Shown: positions 10,717 through 23,486 of the stretch, piece after piece
Layout: the number at the start of each line of letters is the position of its first letter
How positions within the stretch are numbered: position 1 is the stretch's first letter
Source of the DNA: Littorina saxatilis
Lineage: Eukaryota; Mollusca; Gastropoda; Littorinimorpha; Littorinidae
Assembly (NCBI RefSeq): GCF_037325665.1
Contig: NC_090258.1
Location: 38,584,108 to 38,648,107 of the forward strand
Length of the DNA: 64,000 nt
Direction: 5' to 3'
Made by a program: the position numbers and the translations under genes
The notes under the pieces: generated by a model
The model's input: the letters and a program-made list of their open reading frames with translations, nothing else
What the model was told of the DNA's origin: nothing
The model's database searches: none

Positions 10717-12382
10717 TGTAACAATATCATGCCACGAGGGAATAAACACGATAACTGTCACGTTTCAATATATCACTTAAGGTGATTATGAAACGGTTAG
10801 TTACTACTAACTAACTAACCACACCACGATCCACTCTCGCAGTCATACAATTTAATAGAGACAACAAAAGTATAAGTTTCAGACGCCTGTTTTTGTAGAA
10901 ACTCGCCACCTCCCTCAAGACTTCACTCAAAATATGTTCTTTTACGTTCACAAAACGTAAAAAACCCGTGGTCACTGACAAAATGCCAGTTAGAATATAG
11001 AAAATTATAGTAACACGCTGATCCCGTGTAAAGATAAGAAAAATACGACTGTTCTGCTCCAAAAGTGCTAGTTCATGCAGGTTCATGCAGGTGTCACACA
11101 CCCCACGTCGTCACTACTCGAATATAATCACAGATAGTATAAATGACAACGGCGGTCAACGGGGTGCATAAGACATGGTGCACTTAGCTTTCTTTCGCCA
11201 CTGGGTGGACGGCCTGTAATTTGTCTTTTAGCCTCCACAACTGCTCCGTCGAATGAAGTGCTGGTTAGCGTGGTGACGAAGCAGGGAACTGTGGAGGCAT
11301 CAGGCGCCGCACCCAGTCGCTGGTTAGCTGGTTAGCCGGTTCGCTGGTTAGCTGGTTAGCCGGTTCGCTGGTTAGCCGGTGTGCTGGTTAGCGTGGTCCC
11401 CCAGAAGGCAGCCGAACAGAAGTTAGGAAAACGAAGGCTGCAAACAGAAAGCATCGGTGCACTAAACATGTCAGCTACCCCTCACCCTCCACCTTTAAAC
11501 ATGTCATCTTTACATATCTCATCGAGCACGTGGGCCTGCACAAAATTAATGGACTTTTCACAACAACAAAACAGCCGTCTTTTCGTCTTTCTCTCCCTAT
11601 CTGCAAAAACCATATACAGATTAGTATTTTAGCGTCACAGAGAGCAAATTATGCGCTAACCTGGAAAGAACAACAGAGAGTATTTCATTCCACAAACACA
11701 GACTCGTCAACAGCGTTAAATAATGATTTATTACCTCAAACAGCCTATGAATGTAGCACTCTCATGGAAGCAAAACCCGCTTCCTCCCTGGAATGGCCTC
11801 TGTTCGTCAACAGTGACAACAACATCCAGAAACCCCTTGCCGAATACTTATGCGAAGTCTATCGCACGGCGAAGGAAAGATTTGACGACTCGTCCTCAGC
11901 AAAACATGTGGCAGTGAGAAGGTGATAACTCGCTGAAGTTCCCCTAGAGTGCCGAATATTCTATTCGGTGAAATCCATCATACTCTAGAAACCGTCGTAT
12001 TCGATCCTTCTTCTTCTGCCGCTGAGTGTCAAGTGCCCCGTCCTTGTGTCTCTCACAGACCACCTAGACAATAACACGTGACTGACCTTGTCACATATCA
12101 AGTTCAGCTATCCACAATTCTGCCTCGCAAAGCAGAAAAATACACGAGAAACTGTGAATCCACGAAACTCCCGTGCGCGCTGTCAGCGAAAAACCGTCAA
12201 CCCTCGACAGCAAAAAACACGCCGTGAAATTCGTGCACCCCAAACATCCGTGGTCGTTGAGCGCTGTCAGCAAAACCCTGCCGTAGCCCAATCTCACGCA
12301 CAGGCGCTTTCAGTCGCAATTGACCAAGAGAAGGCACCCCACTGAGTGACACTTTCTTGGTCTATGTCACCAGATCGTGACA
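10717..12382 (-). mobile_element. Possible long terminal repeat next to the gag relic
   Basis: The stretch starts TGTAACAA and ends CGTGACA on the + strand. These are the same kinds of ends as the Gypsy LTRs at 13.2-30.7 kb. It lies just upstream (minus strand) of a gag-like frame. I see no matching second LTR and no target duplication, so it could be a lone or half-lost LTR. Frames within it match nothing I recognise. Confidence 0.35.
11315..11395. repeat. Short GCTGGTTAGC tandem repeat
   Basis: Repeats of GCTGGTTAGCTGGTTAGC and GCTGGTTAGCCGGTTC, within the possible LTR. Confidence 0.8.
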
Positions 12383-12757
12383 ATAACATTACGCATTCAA
12401 TGTCTGCCTTTTTCCCCAAAATGTTAGTGTTTACTGCACTAACTCAGCCTGTTCCAGACAAATCTTTGCCATATTCACTAATATGTACAAGCTAGGCTGT
12501 CTTTATCTGCTATTAGAAATAAATAACTGATCCCCATCATTACCGCACTTCCCCTCTCTAATAGGGGGGAAGGGGACGCACATACCTATCTGCATCCCGA
12601 TGGCACTGATACCATCTTTACCATGTTAATGCAACCTTGTTCTGTTTGTGTTTACTCTGACTATTGCCCTGTCTGTATTTGTGCTGCTGCAATACACTCA
12701 GATATATCTGATGCTTAAAATAAACCATCTCAACCATGTTTGTGTAAATGCCACAAA

Positions 12758-12920
12758 TCATAACCAGGGTATATCTGAAGGTTACATAACCTTCTCCCCC
12801 TTGACAGACTCATGCTGGGCAAATACCTGTCAGGTATATAATATATAAAGGCATGCTGGCTGTCTCAACACCTCATAACCAGGGTATCTCTGAAGGTTAC
12901 ATAACCTCCTCCTTGACGAG
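12758..12920. repeat. Partial duplication of about 48 bp, spaced 115 bp
   Basis: CATAACCAGGGTATCTCTGA, followed by AGGTTACATAACC, occurs at about 12759 and 12874 with few changes. It lies downstream of the SGNH-like coding end on the minus strand. No gene in 12382-12925. Confidence 0.75.
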
Positions 12921-12928
12921 ACTTATGT

Positions 12929-13209
12929 TCACTGATCACCAGCGGTTACCTGTAATGTACTTGATGCAGCCACAGAACGTATCACTACTCCACGTAGGGT
13001 TTTGTAGAGCTTGTAATATCCTTCGTCAGTTAAATGCACACCATCTCTGTAAGATTTTCTGAGCGTGGCATGTTGTGTGGCATTTTCAACCTCGAACCGT
13101 GCAAAGTCAAACTGTATGAACTGCATATAGCTAAATCTCGCTGATTTGCTTCTTCAGCTCTTTGTTGACCTGATACGCTTTTTCATCATACTTCGCGTTT
13201 TGATTGTCC
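12929..13209 (-). pseudogene. SGNH-hydrolase-like gene, C-terminal part
   Basis: The minus-strand frame holds S-Y-R-D-G-V-H-L-T-D-E-G-Y-Y-K-L-Y, the block with the catalytic Asp and His of SGNH/GDSL hydrolases, and ends L-Q-V-T-A-G-D-Q. It belongs with the N-terminal part at 30735-31202, because the Gypsy array between them is flanked by a target duplication (TCTTT) and both pieces lie on the same strand in the right order. Just left of the insertion the frame K-Y-D-E-K-A-Y-Q-V-N-K-E-L-K-K-Q continues, then a stop (near 13130) forces a frame change. The gene is dead: it has the insertion plus at least two frame breaks. Confidence 0.6.
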
Positions 13210-13214
13210 TCTTT

Positions 13215-14498
13215 TGTAACTCCCCTAAGTTTTGGGAGAGGTATAGGAATACCTTTTATCGCACAAAACACTCAGACACAATCAACCACTCTTACTCTAA
13301 TCACTGACTCCACACCCAGGCAACATTCAAACTAAAGTTTATTATTTACACACACGACATCACCGCATTCACATTCACACCCAATCACAATCACTCAAAA
13401 TCAAAGATAGATGAAGTAGGAAGAATTATCTTAAAGTTTTAACAAAACAAAATGGCTATGAGAGTTTATAACTTGATACTAAGAGAACTGTAGATACCCC
13501 TAAATATTACCATTTACCACCTTAATTCCCTAATCCCGAAAAATCAAGATGTCTCTTTATAAATTTATCTCAACTCAAAATCCGCTTATCTTCACTTACA
13601 TTAATCAATTAACCCCGTTATTTATTAACTAACTTTTATTTCTAACTTATGTTTACACTAATACCTCGTGATAGGGACTACCGACGTTTACTGCTACACT
13701 GCCTTCAACCTTGATGCATAAGATCAACGCCAAACGCAGCTACACATGAAACCAGTAGGCCCAGCCACCAGTAATACTAACTAACTTAACTTTAAATAAC
13801 AAAACCCTCAATTCTCTTCCACTTATTTCCTTAAATTCACCCTCCATAAAAATAAAATCCTTCCCACACATGAGTTCACTCGCAGCAACTGCTGACACCT
13901 CTTTTCTTCTTTCCACCAGCCTACTCGCTCTCCACACTTCTTGCACAATGAAAAACTGTCCACCCCCTTTCCCTCGTTTCCCATTCCCCCTCTCCCCTTT
14001 CTACCCCAGACACCCTACACATAAAATGACACTAACCAAGGAAACTAAAAACTTAAACTCTCTCATACACAAACATTTTCGAACCAACAAATTTTGACCC
14101 TGAGCACGGAAGGAGAGAAAAACTACAGAATTTCAACACACCTTGCCGTTCGAGGACTGACCACCCGTAGAACCCTTGAAGCCACACCAAGACAGCTGGA
14201 ACACAACTTGTCTCCGGGGTTGTACAAACATCAACACGCCGGTCGGCCGGATAGAGCATTTACATCAACCATCCGTTTCCTTCACAATTTTACACAGCAG
14301 TGACCTTCGAGCCTGTGACTCGTTCACGCACCACGCAACACCACGTGCGTGAATACCCTCCCGCGATTGGCTGTCCATATCCACGGACACACACCGAGTC
14401 ACTGTATAGGCACTCAGCTAAGCCAAAACCGCACGAAACCCAGCTCATGCACGAATTACAAAACAAGTCATGGCTGGACTTGGGCAGAGTTTGTGACA
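13215..14498 (-). repeat. Gypsy LTR1 (outer, shorter form)
   Basis: Same ends as the other two LTRs (TGTAACTCCCC to GTTTGTGACA on the + strand) but about 1.28 kb long against 2.67 kb. Its outer flank is TCTTT. Confidence 0.9.
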
Positions 14499-14738
14499 AA
14501 CCCCCCACCCAAGTACAAAACACCCTGTATTGAACCAAAAACCACACACCTCTGACCAATGCCAGGAATCCTAATACATGTAATCAAACCATAACTCCCC
14601 GCCGATTAATCTTGCGGCGTACCACAATCTCCCTGAACTGAAACACTTACACAACTCTACTGACATCCATGGACTCGCAACATGATCCAGCCCACCAAAA
14701 TCAGTCCATTTTGATGGTTCAATGCTCCCCACATCTGG

Positions 14739-17635
14739 TTACTCTTCCGAGCGACTGAGCAAGTCGGCCCCCACGTTGTCCCTTCCAGGAATCGCCTGGA
14801 TGGTATACATGTAGGGTTGCAGCGCCCACGCCCACCGCATCAACCTCTTGTTGGTCGCCTTCAAACCCTCCAGGTACTCCAAGGGTTTGTGGTCGGACTG
14901 GATGCAGAAAGGTTTTCCGTAGAGGTACGGGCCAAACTTCCGCACCCCCCACACCACAGCCCAGCACTCGCGCTCGATGGTACTGTAGTTACGCTCCGCT
15001 GGCAGCAACTTTTTGCTCGCACAGGCCACCATCTGCATCCCGTTTCCCTGGTCTTGGAGTAGCACCGCCCAAGCGGCACTTTGGCAACTCGTCCCTTCGG
15101 CGTGACTTTTTGGCATCGGTCGCAGGACTGACAGTATCGTCGCACGTCTTCGCACAGGCCTGGCCAATAAAAATCTGCCCATAGACGTTCGCGGGTCTTC
15201 TTGGTTCCCAGATGTCCTGCCATGGGTGTGTCGTGGGCGAACTTGAGTAGTCCTTTCCTCAAGGATCTGGGAACGCATATTTGTGAACACTCCAATTTCT
15301 TCTCCCGATAAACCCTCTTTAGTATTCCCCGAGACATCTTGAACTCCACCATGCCCTTTCCTGCTTGTATCGGTTTCCCTTCCTTGGCCAGTCGTTTTGC
15401 GCGCACGAGTGTTGCATCTTCTTGTTGCAAGACTTTCAGCTGATCCGGAGTCACTTGCAGCCCTTCAATCTGCACCACCACCACCGGTTTCACCGGCCGT
15501 GCACCTGCTTCAGCCTGTGCTCTGGTTGTCACTGCCGCACACAACGCCCGTCTGGGATACATCGATACTTCCACCCAGTCTCCACTCGTAAGCTGGGCCA
15601 GGTTTCCCAGGAAAATGTCAGGCCTGATGTTGTCGTTCACGATGGCAAGAATCCTCTCACAGATGTACGGCGATTCTACATCAACCCATGCTAAGGGGTA
15701 CGTCTTTGTGCAGTCTACGTCGGCAAACTCTACGTGCACTGTCCCGCTGGTGTAATCCTCAGGCCTAACAAATGCAGCCTTTACCATGGTCTTGTCTGCC
15801 CCTGAATCACGTAGACTGATTGCGTCTCTCCCGTTAACCTTGCACCTTCCCATCGGCCGAAATGGAATTTTCTCGCAGTCTTTGCACAACGGCTCTGACG
15901 GCTCGGAAGATTTCGTCTGGTCCTCTTGCTCGGTCGTCATGCAGGCGTTCACGGTACACTCCCTGGCAATGTGTCCCGCCTTATTGCACCGATAACATAT
16001 CACTCGATTGTTGTATTCCCGATTCCAGTTCGTCTTTTTGTTTCTGCTGCCCTCTACTGGCCTCACTTGGCCCTCTGACTGCTCTGCCTGTTCCCCCGAT
16101 CCCACTCCGGTCTTGGTACCCCCGTTGCTTGTAGGCTTCTCCTTTTTCTTTTCCTCCTCGTCCATTTGGCCCCCGATGTTACGTTTTGCGTTGAACAATC
16201 TGGCGTCCCGTTTTGATTCCAAATGAGTGAATGCTAACACCGCCGCTTCCTTGGCTGTAGCTGGTTTTTTATCGCTGACGTACTGGAACAGCTCACCCCG
16301 GAAATTTGACATCAACTGTTCTCTCAGGATCAGGTCATACAGCCGGTCATAGTCTCCCGCACACTGTGACATCGCGATCCATTGATCCAACACGGTCTGC
16401 AGCCGACGACCAAACTGTACAAAGTTCTCGTCCCCTTGCTTTGTGATGTTTCTGAATTCCCGGCGGTAGTGTTCTGGAGTATGATGGAACTCTTCTAACA
16501 GCGCAACCTTGAGCATATTGTAGTCGCTAGCATCCTCGGGAGTCATCCGTAGGTATGCTCTCTCTGCGCGACCCTTCAATTGGTCTGCTAATCGACCTGC
16601 CCATGTCGCCCTGCTCCACCTGTGTGTTGTCGCTGTTCGCTCGAAGTGGAGGAGGTAGTCGTCAATGTTGACAGAATCATCACAGAAGGACATCTTTACC
16701 CGGTATTTGTCGAAACTCGGGTCTCTCTCAGTCCCCCCTGTGCGCAGAGCTAACTCCTCTTTCCACCTCGCCTCACTTGCTTGCAGTTCCTCTTCCCGTA
16801 TGCGACGCTCCTCCTGGCGTCGCTCTGCCTCATCTCTGCGCCGGGCTTCTTCCTCTTGGCATCGTGCTTCTTCTTTCCTTTCTTGGAACTCCCGTTCCTC
16901 TTTCCTTTGGGCCGCCTCATCCCTGCGTCGGGCTTCTTCTTCCTGGCGTCTGGCCTCTATCTCTTCCCTACGCTGGGCTGCTTCTGCTTGGCGTCGAGCT
17001 TCTTCTTCCTGGCGTCTGGCCTCTATCTCTTCCCTACGCTGGGCTGCTTCTGCTTGGCGTCGAGCTTCTTCTTTCTTCTCCTGAAGTTCTCGTTCCTCTT
17101 TACGTCGGGCTTCCTCCTTCCTTTCTTGGATCTCCCGTTCCTCCTTGCGTTGTCGCCGCTCTTCCTTCCGCAACTTCGCCTGCGCCGCTCTCTCCTCGAT
17201 GATGGCCGCCTCCCTGCGCACTTGGGCCATCACAAACTGGGCCAACGTCGCCCCTTGCAAACCCAAGCTTTCGCCCTGACGACGGAACCGTGCTAACTCC
17301 ATGTCCACCGACCCATCGTCAAACCCACTAGAACCCTGGACCATGATCGGCGACACTCCCCTTACAGCTTGGCCCTCACCGTACCCCATCGCCAAACGCT
17401 GCGCCCCAACAGACCTCGGCCCCAACAATCCCGGCGTCATCAAAGACTTCTCCATCCTCGGCGTAGAAACCGCACCCGGCGTACCACCCGTAGCCAACAA
17501 CGTCGCACCGCCACTTGGTACAGTGAACCTAGGAGGGGTCACCACCAGGGATGCAGCCGCAGACGTCGCTGGAACCTTCTCCTCCATCCTAGCCGCCCGC
17601 CTCAACTGACGCTCATCCCGATCTAAATTCGACAT
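14739..17635 (-). CDS. Gypsy interior A: gag-pol fossil with a reduced set of parts
   Basis: Parts in order on the minus strand: a gag with a long charged coiled-coil region made of near-repeats (R-R-Q-E-E-E-A-R); a gag core (L-L-H-F-E-R-T-A-T-T-H-R-W); a CCHC knuckle (C-Y-R-C-N-K-A-G-H-I-A-R-E-C); a protease with L-R-D-S-G-A-D; an integrase-type zinc-binding block (H-L-G-T-K-K ... C-Q-S-C-D-R-C-Q-K); and an RNase H end (C-I-Q-S-D-H-K-P-L-E-Y-L ... V-G-A-D-L-L-S-R). The zinc block upstream of RNase H suits the Gmr1-like order, in which integrase precedes reverse transcriptase. The element is a broken, non-autonomous form, and interior B carries the same set. Confidence 0.8.
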
Positions 17636-18019
17636 CTCGTCGACGAACCACCCTCACCTTGACCCCAATTCCAAACTCCAAAGATGATCGCCCACCACAA
17701 CCGCGGACAGAATAATACAAAGCAACAACCACAATAGAACTTACCCAAACAGCCAGCTGACAACCTTGGTAGAGTGAGATCCGAGTGATCAGTTCGGACC
17801 CCAGGTGTGCTCAAACCCACTCGTTCTCTCTCCTTCCTCTACCGGGTCAAAATAGCCACCCAGGCTTAAAGCCTTTAAGTCGCCCGCCAACCGCCCACGC
17901 TAGTCCTCATTCATACCCTTTCACAACTGATTCACACGAGTCACGGCCCTTACTTCCCGATGCTATCTAAACCCTTCCTAATCCCCGAAATGAAACTCCT
18001 ATCCCACCGCTGCCACCAT

Positions 18020-20695
18020 TGTAACTCCCCTAAGTTTTGGGAGAGGTATAGGAATACCTTTTATCGCACAAAACACTCAGACACAATCAACCACTCTTAC
18101 TCTAATCACTGACTCCACACCCAGGCAACATTCAAACTAAAGTTTATTATTTACACACACGACATCACCGCATTCACATTCACACCCAATCACAATCACT
18201 CAAAATCAAAGATAGATGAAGTAGGAAGAATTATCTTAAAGTTTTAACAAAACAAAATGGCTATGAGAGTTTATAACTTGATACTAAGAGAACTGTAGAT
18301 ACCCCTAAATATTACCATTTACCACCTTAATTCCCTAATCCCGAAAAATCAAGATGTCTCTTTATAAATTTATCTCAACTCAAAATCCGCTTATCTTCAC
18401 TTACATTAATCAATTAACCCCGTTATTTATTAACTAACTTTTATTTCTAACTTATGTTTACACTAATACCTCGTGATAGGGACTACCGACGTTTACTGCT
18501 ACACTGCCTTCAACCTTGATGCATAAGATCAACGCCAAACGCAGCTACACATGAAACCAGTAGGCCCAGCCACCAGTAATACTAACTAACTTAACTTTAA
18601 ATAACAAAACCCTCAATTCTCTTCCACTTATTTCAACACAATATTTATCTAATGGTACGAACGTTAATTCATCAATAACACACTCACATTAATCCACCAC
18701 GTAATAGCCTTGCTTCATAACAACAAATTACCATATCACCACATAATTTTCTCTTCGTGCGTGGTGATCATGACGTTTCACATCAAAGTCCAGTTTCAAA
18801 TCTCGCCGATCCACGAAGTCAAACGTCGCTCGAAAAATTAAAGACACTCCAGATTAATCCCGTTGAAAATGTAATTAACCAGGCCTGGTACTAAATTACT
18901 AACCTAATATTTAATTAATAGTCAATTACTACCTGGTTTCCTCTAACACTTGCAGAATCTCCACGTCTTTAATGTATTTAAACTAACTTATAGGTCACAG
19001 TGCTTATTGAAGCCACAGCTGCATAGCTCAGGCACACAGATGCCATAATATATTCTTATGCACAGACTGCTCGTGGCAATAGAATGCCAGCACTTTCACC
19101 ACTTTACCCACTGACGGTGGGCCACCTCACCTCCACAGCTCACACTTTGCGACACACCGGTGGTCAAAAACCCCACCAACTAGCACGCCTTCATCCCAGG
19201 TATAGAGCCGGAAGCATCTTGCACCCGGAAACTCATGCTGTCTCACATGTCGTTCATCCCTCCTGGCTTGGACTCTTCCACAGCCCCGCTTCTGTGCTTG
19301 AACGCTGTCGTAGGAACAAAGCCAAGTATAACTACTTGTTCCCCCAACAATACTTCAATTATCTCCCCTTACCCACAAAGTCCATAAATTGACTCTCCTA
19401 ACAACAATATCTTCCTCATTAGACTTCCCATAATTATCAATACTCATCAACTTACAAAGTCCCCTCTTTACTTAATTACTCACTAATTACCATAACTAAC
19501 TACTTAATTACCCCCCCTGGCCATCTCATCAAAGTTACTATTTAATTTTAACCACAACACCATTATCAAAATTCCAGAGTCCCAACATGGCCAATTATGT
19601 AATAATTCTTACAATTTTCACTCACTTAAATACCTAATTATAGTCTTTACTTTTATGCAATTGTAAATCCACCATCATCAATATAAATGTACAAAGTATT
19701 TACAACTCCCATTTCACAAAATCAATACAACATGGCTGCCCCCATATAATAAACAATTCCTATTCCATTATTTGACCCAACCATTCACAAGCAGCCCCTT
19801 CACAAACAACGCCACTTCCCTCACCCCTTATGAATTTAAGTCATATTACATAGTGGCACCTCGTTCTTCCCTCTTTCTCTAACCGTGATGACGTCACATA
19901 TTCAAAACCAACCCCCCCGTCTTCTGTCTTGACAGTGAACTCCCGTTTACACCTCCCGTACCTCGTGTCCAATTTTCCGCACTTGCAACTACTACACGAC
20001 TCATTCTCTGGAGTTAACGCTCTCTACCTTAAATTCACCCTCCATAAAAATAAATCCTTCCCACACATGAGTTCACTCGCAGCAACTGCTGACACCTCTT
20101 TTCTTCTTTCCACCAGCCTACTCGCTCTCCACACTTCTTGCACAATGAAAAACTGTCCACCCCCTTTCCCTCGTTTCCCATTCCCCCTCTCCCCTTTCTA
20201 CCCCAGACACCCTACACATAAAATGACACTAACCAAGGAAACTAAAAACTTAAACTCTCTCATACACAAACATTTTCGAACCAACAAATTTTGACCCTGA
20301 GCACGGAAGGAGAGAAAAACTACAGAATTTCAACACACCTTGCCGTTCGAGGACTGACCACCCGTAGAACCCTTGAAGCCACACCAAGACAGCTGGAACA
20401 CAACTTGTCTCCGGGGTTGTACAAACATCAACACGCCGGACGGCCGGATAGAGAATTTACACCAACCATCCGTTTCCTTCACAATTTTACACAGCAGTGA
20501 CCTTCGAGCCTGTGACTCGTTCACGCACCACGCAACACCACGTGCGTGAATACCCTCCCGCGATTGGCTGTCCATATCCACGGACACACACCGAGTCACT
20601 GTATAGGCACTCAGCTAAGCCAAAACCGCACGAAACCCAGCTCATGCACGAATTACAAAACAAGTCATGGCTGGACTTGGGCAGAGTTTGTGACA
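18020..20695 (-). repeat. Gypsy LTR2 (middle, shared)
   Basis: 2.68 kb. On the + strand its left neighbour is the primer-site side of interior A (GCCACCAT) and its right neighbour is the purine-tract side of interior B. It therefore serves as the LTR between two interiors. Frames inside it are not meaningful. Confidence 0.92.
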
Positions 20696-20935
20696 AACCC
20701 CCCACCCAAGTACAAAACACCCTGTATTGAACCAAAAACCACACACCTCTGACCAATGCCAGGAATCCTAATACATGTAATCAAACCATAACTCCCCGCC
20801 GATTAATCTTGCGGCGTACCACAATCTCCCTGAACTAAAACACTTACACAACTCTACTGACATCCATGGACTCGCAACATGATCCAGCCCACCAAAATCA
20901 GTCCATTTTGATGGTTCAATGCTCCCCACATCTGG

Positions 20936-23457
20936 TTACTCTTCCGAGCGACTGAGCAAGTCGGCCCCCACGTTGTCCCTTCCAGGAATCGCCTGGATGG
21001 TATACATGTAGGGTTGCAGCGCCCACGCCCACCGCATCAACCTCTTGTTGGTCGCCTTCAAACCCTCCAGGTACTCCAAGGGTTTGTGGTCGGACTGGAT
21101 GCAGAAAGGTTTTCCGTAGAGGTACGGGCCAAACTTCCGCACCCCCCACACCACAGCCCAGCACTCGCGCTCGATGGTACTGTAGTTACGCTCCGCTGGC
21201 AGCAACTTTTTGCTCGCACAGGCCACCATCTGCATCCCGTTTCCCTGGTCTTGGAGTAGCACCGCCCAAGCGGCACTTTGGCAACTCGTCCCTTCGGCGT
21301 GACTTTTTGGCATCGGTCGCAGGACTGACAGTATCGTCGCACGTCTTCGCACAGGCCTGGCCAATAAAAATCTGCCCATAGACGTTCGCGGGTCTTCTTG
21401 GTTCCCAGATGTCCTGCCATGGGTGTGTCGTGGGCGAACTTGAGTAGTCCTTTCCTCAAGGATCTGGGAACGCATATTTGTGAACACTCCAATTTCTTCT
21501 CCCGATAAACCCTCTTTAGTATTCCACGAGACATCTTGAACTCCACCATGCCCTTTCCTGCTTGTATCGGTTTCCCTTCCTTGGCCAGTCGTTTTGCGCG
21601 CACGAGTGTTGCATCTTCTTGTTGCAAGACTTTCAGCTGATCCGGAGTCACTTGCAGCCCTTCAATCTGCACCACCACCACCGGTTTCACCGGCCGTGCA
21701 CCTGCTTCAGCCTGTGCTCTGGTTGTCACTGCCGCACACAACGCCCGTCTGGGATACATCGATACTTCCACCCAGTCTCCACTCGTAAGCTGGGCCAGGT
21801 TTCCCAGGAAAATGTCAGGCCTGATGTTGTCGTTCACGATGGCAAGAATCCTCTCACAGATGTACGGCGATTCTACATCAACCCATGCTAAGGGGTACGT
21901 CTTTGTGCAGTCTACGTCGGCAAACTCTACGTGCACTGTCCCGCTGGTGTAATCCTCAGGCCTAACAAATGCAGCCTTTACCATGGTCTTGTCTGCCCCT
22001 GAATCACGTAGACTGATTGCGTCTCTCCCGTTAACCTTGCACCTTCCCATCGGCCGAAATGGACTTTTCTCGCAGTCTTTGCACAACGGCTCTGACGGCT
22101 CGGAAGATTTCGTCTGGTCCTCTTGCTCGGTCGTCATGCAGGCGTTCGCGGTACACTGGCCCCTGGCAATGTGTTCCGCCTTATTGCACCGATAACATAT
22201 CACTCGATTGTTGTATTCCCGATTCCAGTTCGTAGGCTTCTCCTTTTTCTTTTCCTCCTCGTCCATTTGGCCCCCGATGTTACGTTTTGCGTTGAACAAT
22301 CTGGCGTCCCGTTTTGATTCCAAATGAGTGAATGCTAACACCGCCGCCTCCTTGGCTGTAGCTGGTTTTTTATCGCTGACGTACTGGAACAGCTCACCCC
22401 GGAAATTTGACATCAACTGTTCTCTCAGGATCAGGTCATACAGCCGGTCATAGTCTCCCGCACACTGTGACATCGCGATCCATTGATCCAACACGGTCTG
22501 CAGCCGACGACCAAACTGTACAAAGTTCTCGTCCCCTTGCTTTGTGATGTTTCTGAATTCCCGGCGGTAGTGTTCTGGAGTATGATGGAACTCTTCTAAC
22601 AGCGCAACCTTGAGCATATTGTAGTCGCTAGCATCCTCGGGAGTCATCCGTAGGTATGCTCTCTCTGCGCGACCCTTCAATTGGTCTGCTAATCGACCTG
22701 CCCATGTCGCCCTGCTCCACCTGTGTGTTGTCGCTGTTCGCTCGAAGTGGAGGAGGTAGTCGTCAATGTTGACAGAATCATCACAGAAGGACATCTTTAC
22801 CCGGTATTTGTCGAAACTCGGGTCTCTCTCAGTCCCCCCTGTGCGCAGAGCTAACTCCTCTTTCCACCTCGCCTCACTTGCTTGCAGTTCCTCTTCCCGT
22901 ATGCGACGCTCCTCCTGGCGTCGCTCTGCCTCATCTCTGCGCCGGGCTTCTTCCTCTTGGCGTCGTGCTTCTTCTTTCCTTTCTTGGAACTCCCGTTCCT
23001 CTTTCCTTTGGGCCGCCTCATCCCTGCGTCGGGCTTCTTCTTCCTGGCGTCTGGCCTCTATCTCTTCCCTACGCTGGGCTGCTTCTGCTTGGCGTCGAGC
23101 TTCTTCTTCCTGGCGTCTGGCCTCTATCTCTTCCCTACGCTGGGCTGCTTCTGCTTGGCGTCGAGCTTCTTCTTTCTTCTCCTGAAGTTCTCGTTCCTCT
23201 TTACGTCTGGCTTCCTCCTTCCTTTCTTGGATCTCCCGTTCCTCCTTGCGTTGTCGCCGCTCTTCCTTCCGCAACTTCGCCTGCGCCGCTCTCTCCTCGA
23301 TGATGGCCGCCTCCCTGCGCACTTGGGCCATCACAAACTGGGCCAACGTCGCCCCTTGCAAACCCAAGCTTTCGCCCTGACGACGGAACCGTGCTAACTC
23401 CATGTCCACCGACTCATCGTCAAACCCACTAGAACCCTGGACCATGATCGGCGACAC
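20936..23457 (-). CDS. Gypsy interior B: gag-pol fossil (right piece at 27423-27672)
   Basis: It has the same parts as interior A: charged coiled-coil gag, gag core, CCHC knuckle, D-S-G-A protease, integrase zinc block and RNase H tail. It is very close in sequence to interior A. The gag start lies beyond the nested Gypsy element, at 27423-27672 (opening M-S-N-L-D-R-D-E-R-Q-L). It is broken, with the younger nested insertion as the largest interruption. Confidence 0.8.
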
Positions 23458-23486
23458 TCCCCTTACAGCTTGGCCCTCACCGTACC

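Noticed and set aside
10811-11101. 96-residue minus-strand frame with hydrophobic stretches
   Set aside because: Lies in the putative LTR, has no recognised domain and its composition looks random.
11530-11925. 131-residue + strand frame
   Set aside because: No family match, no start context or partner exon, and it lies inside the possible LTR.
16665-17296. Long + strand frames of 139-171 residues opposite gag (also 22766-23397)
   Set aside because: They are antisense shadows of the charged gag repeat, rich in Ser/Leu/Phe because the other strand encodes Glu/Arg.
19084-20294. Small proteins inside the Gypsy LTRs (102 and 121 residues, repeated at 29.1-30.3 kb)
   Set aside because: They are conserved only because the LTRs are near-identical. 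They match no family and lie in non-coding LTR sequence.
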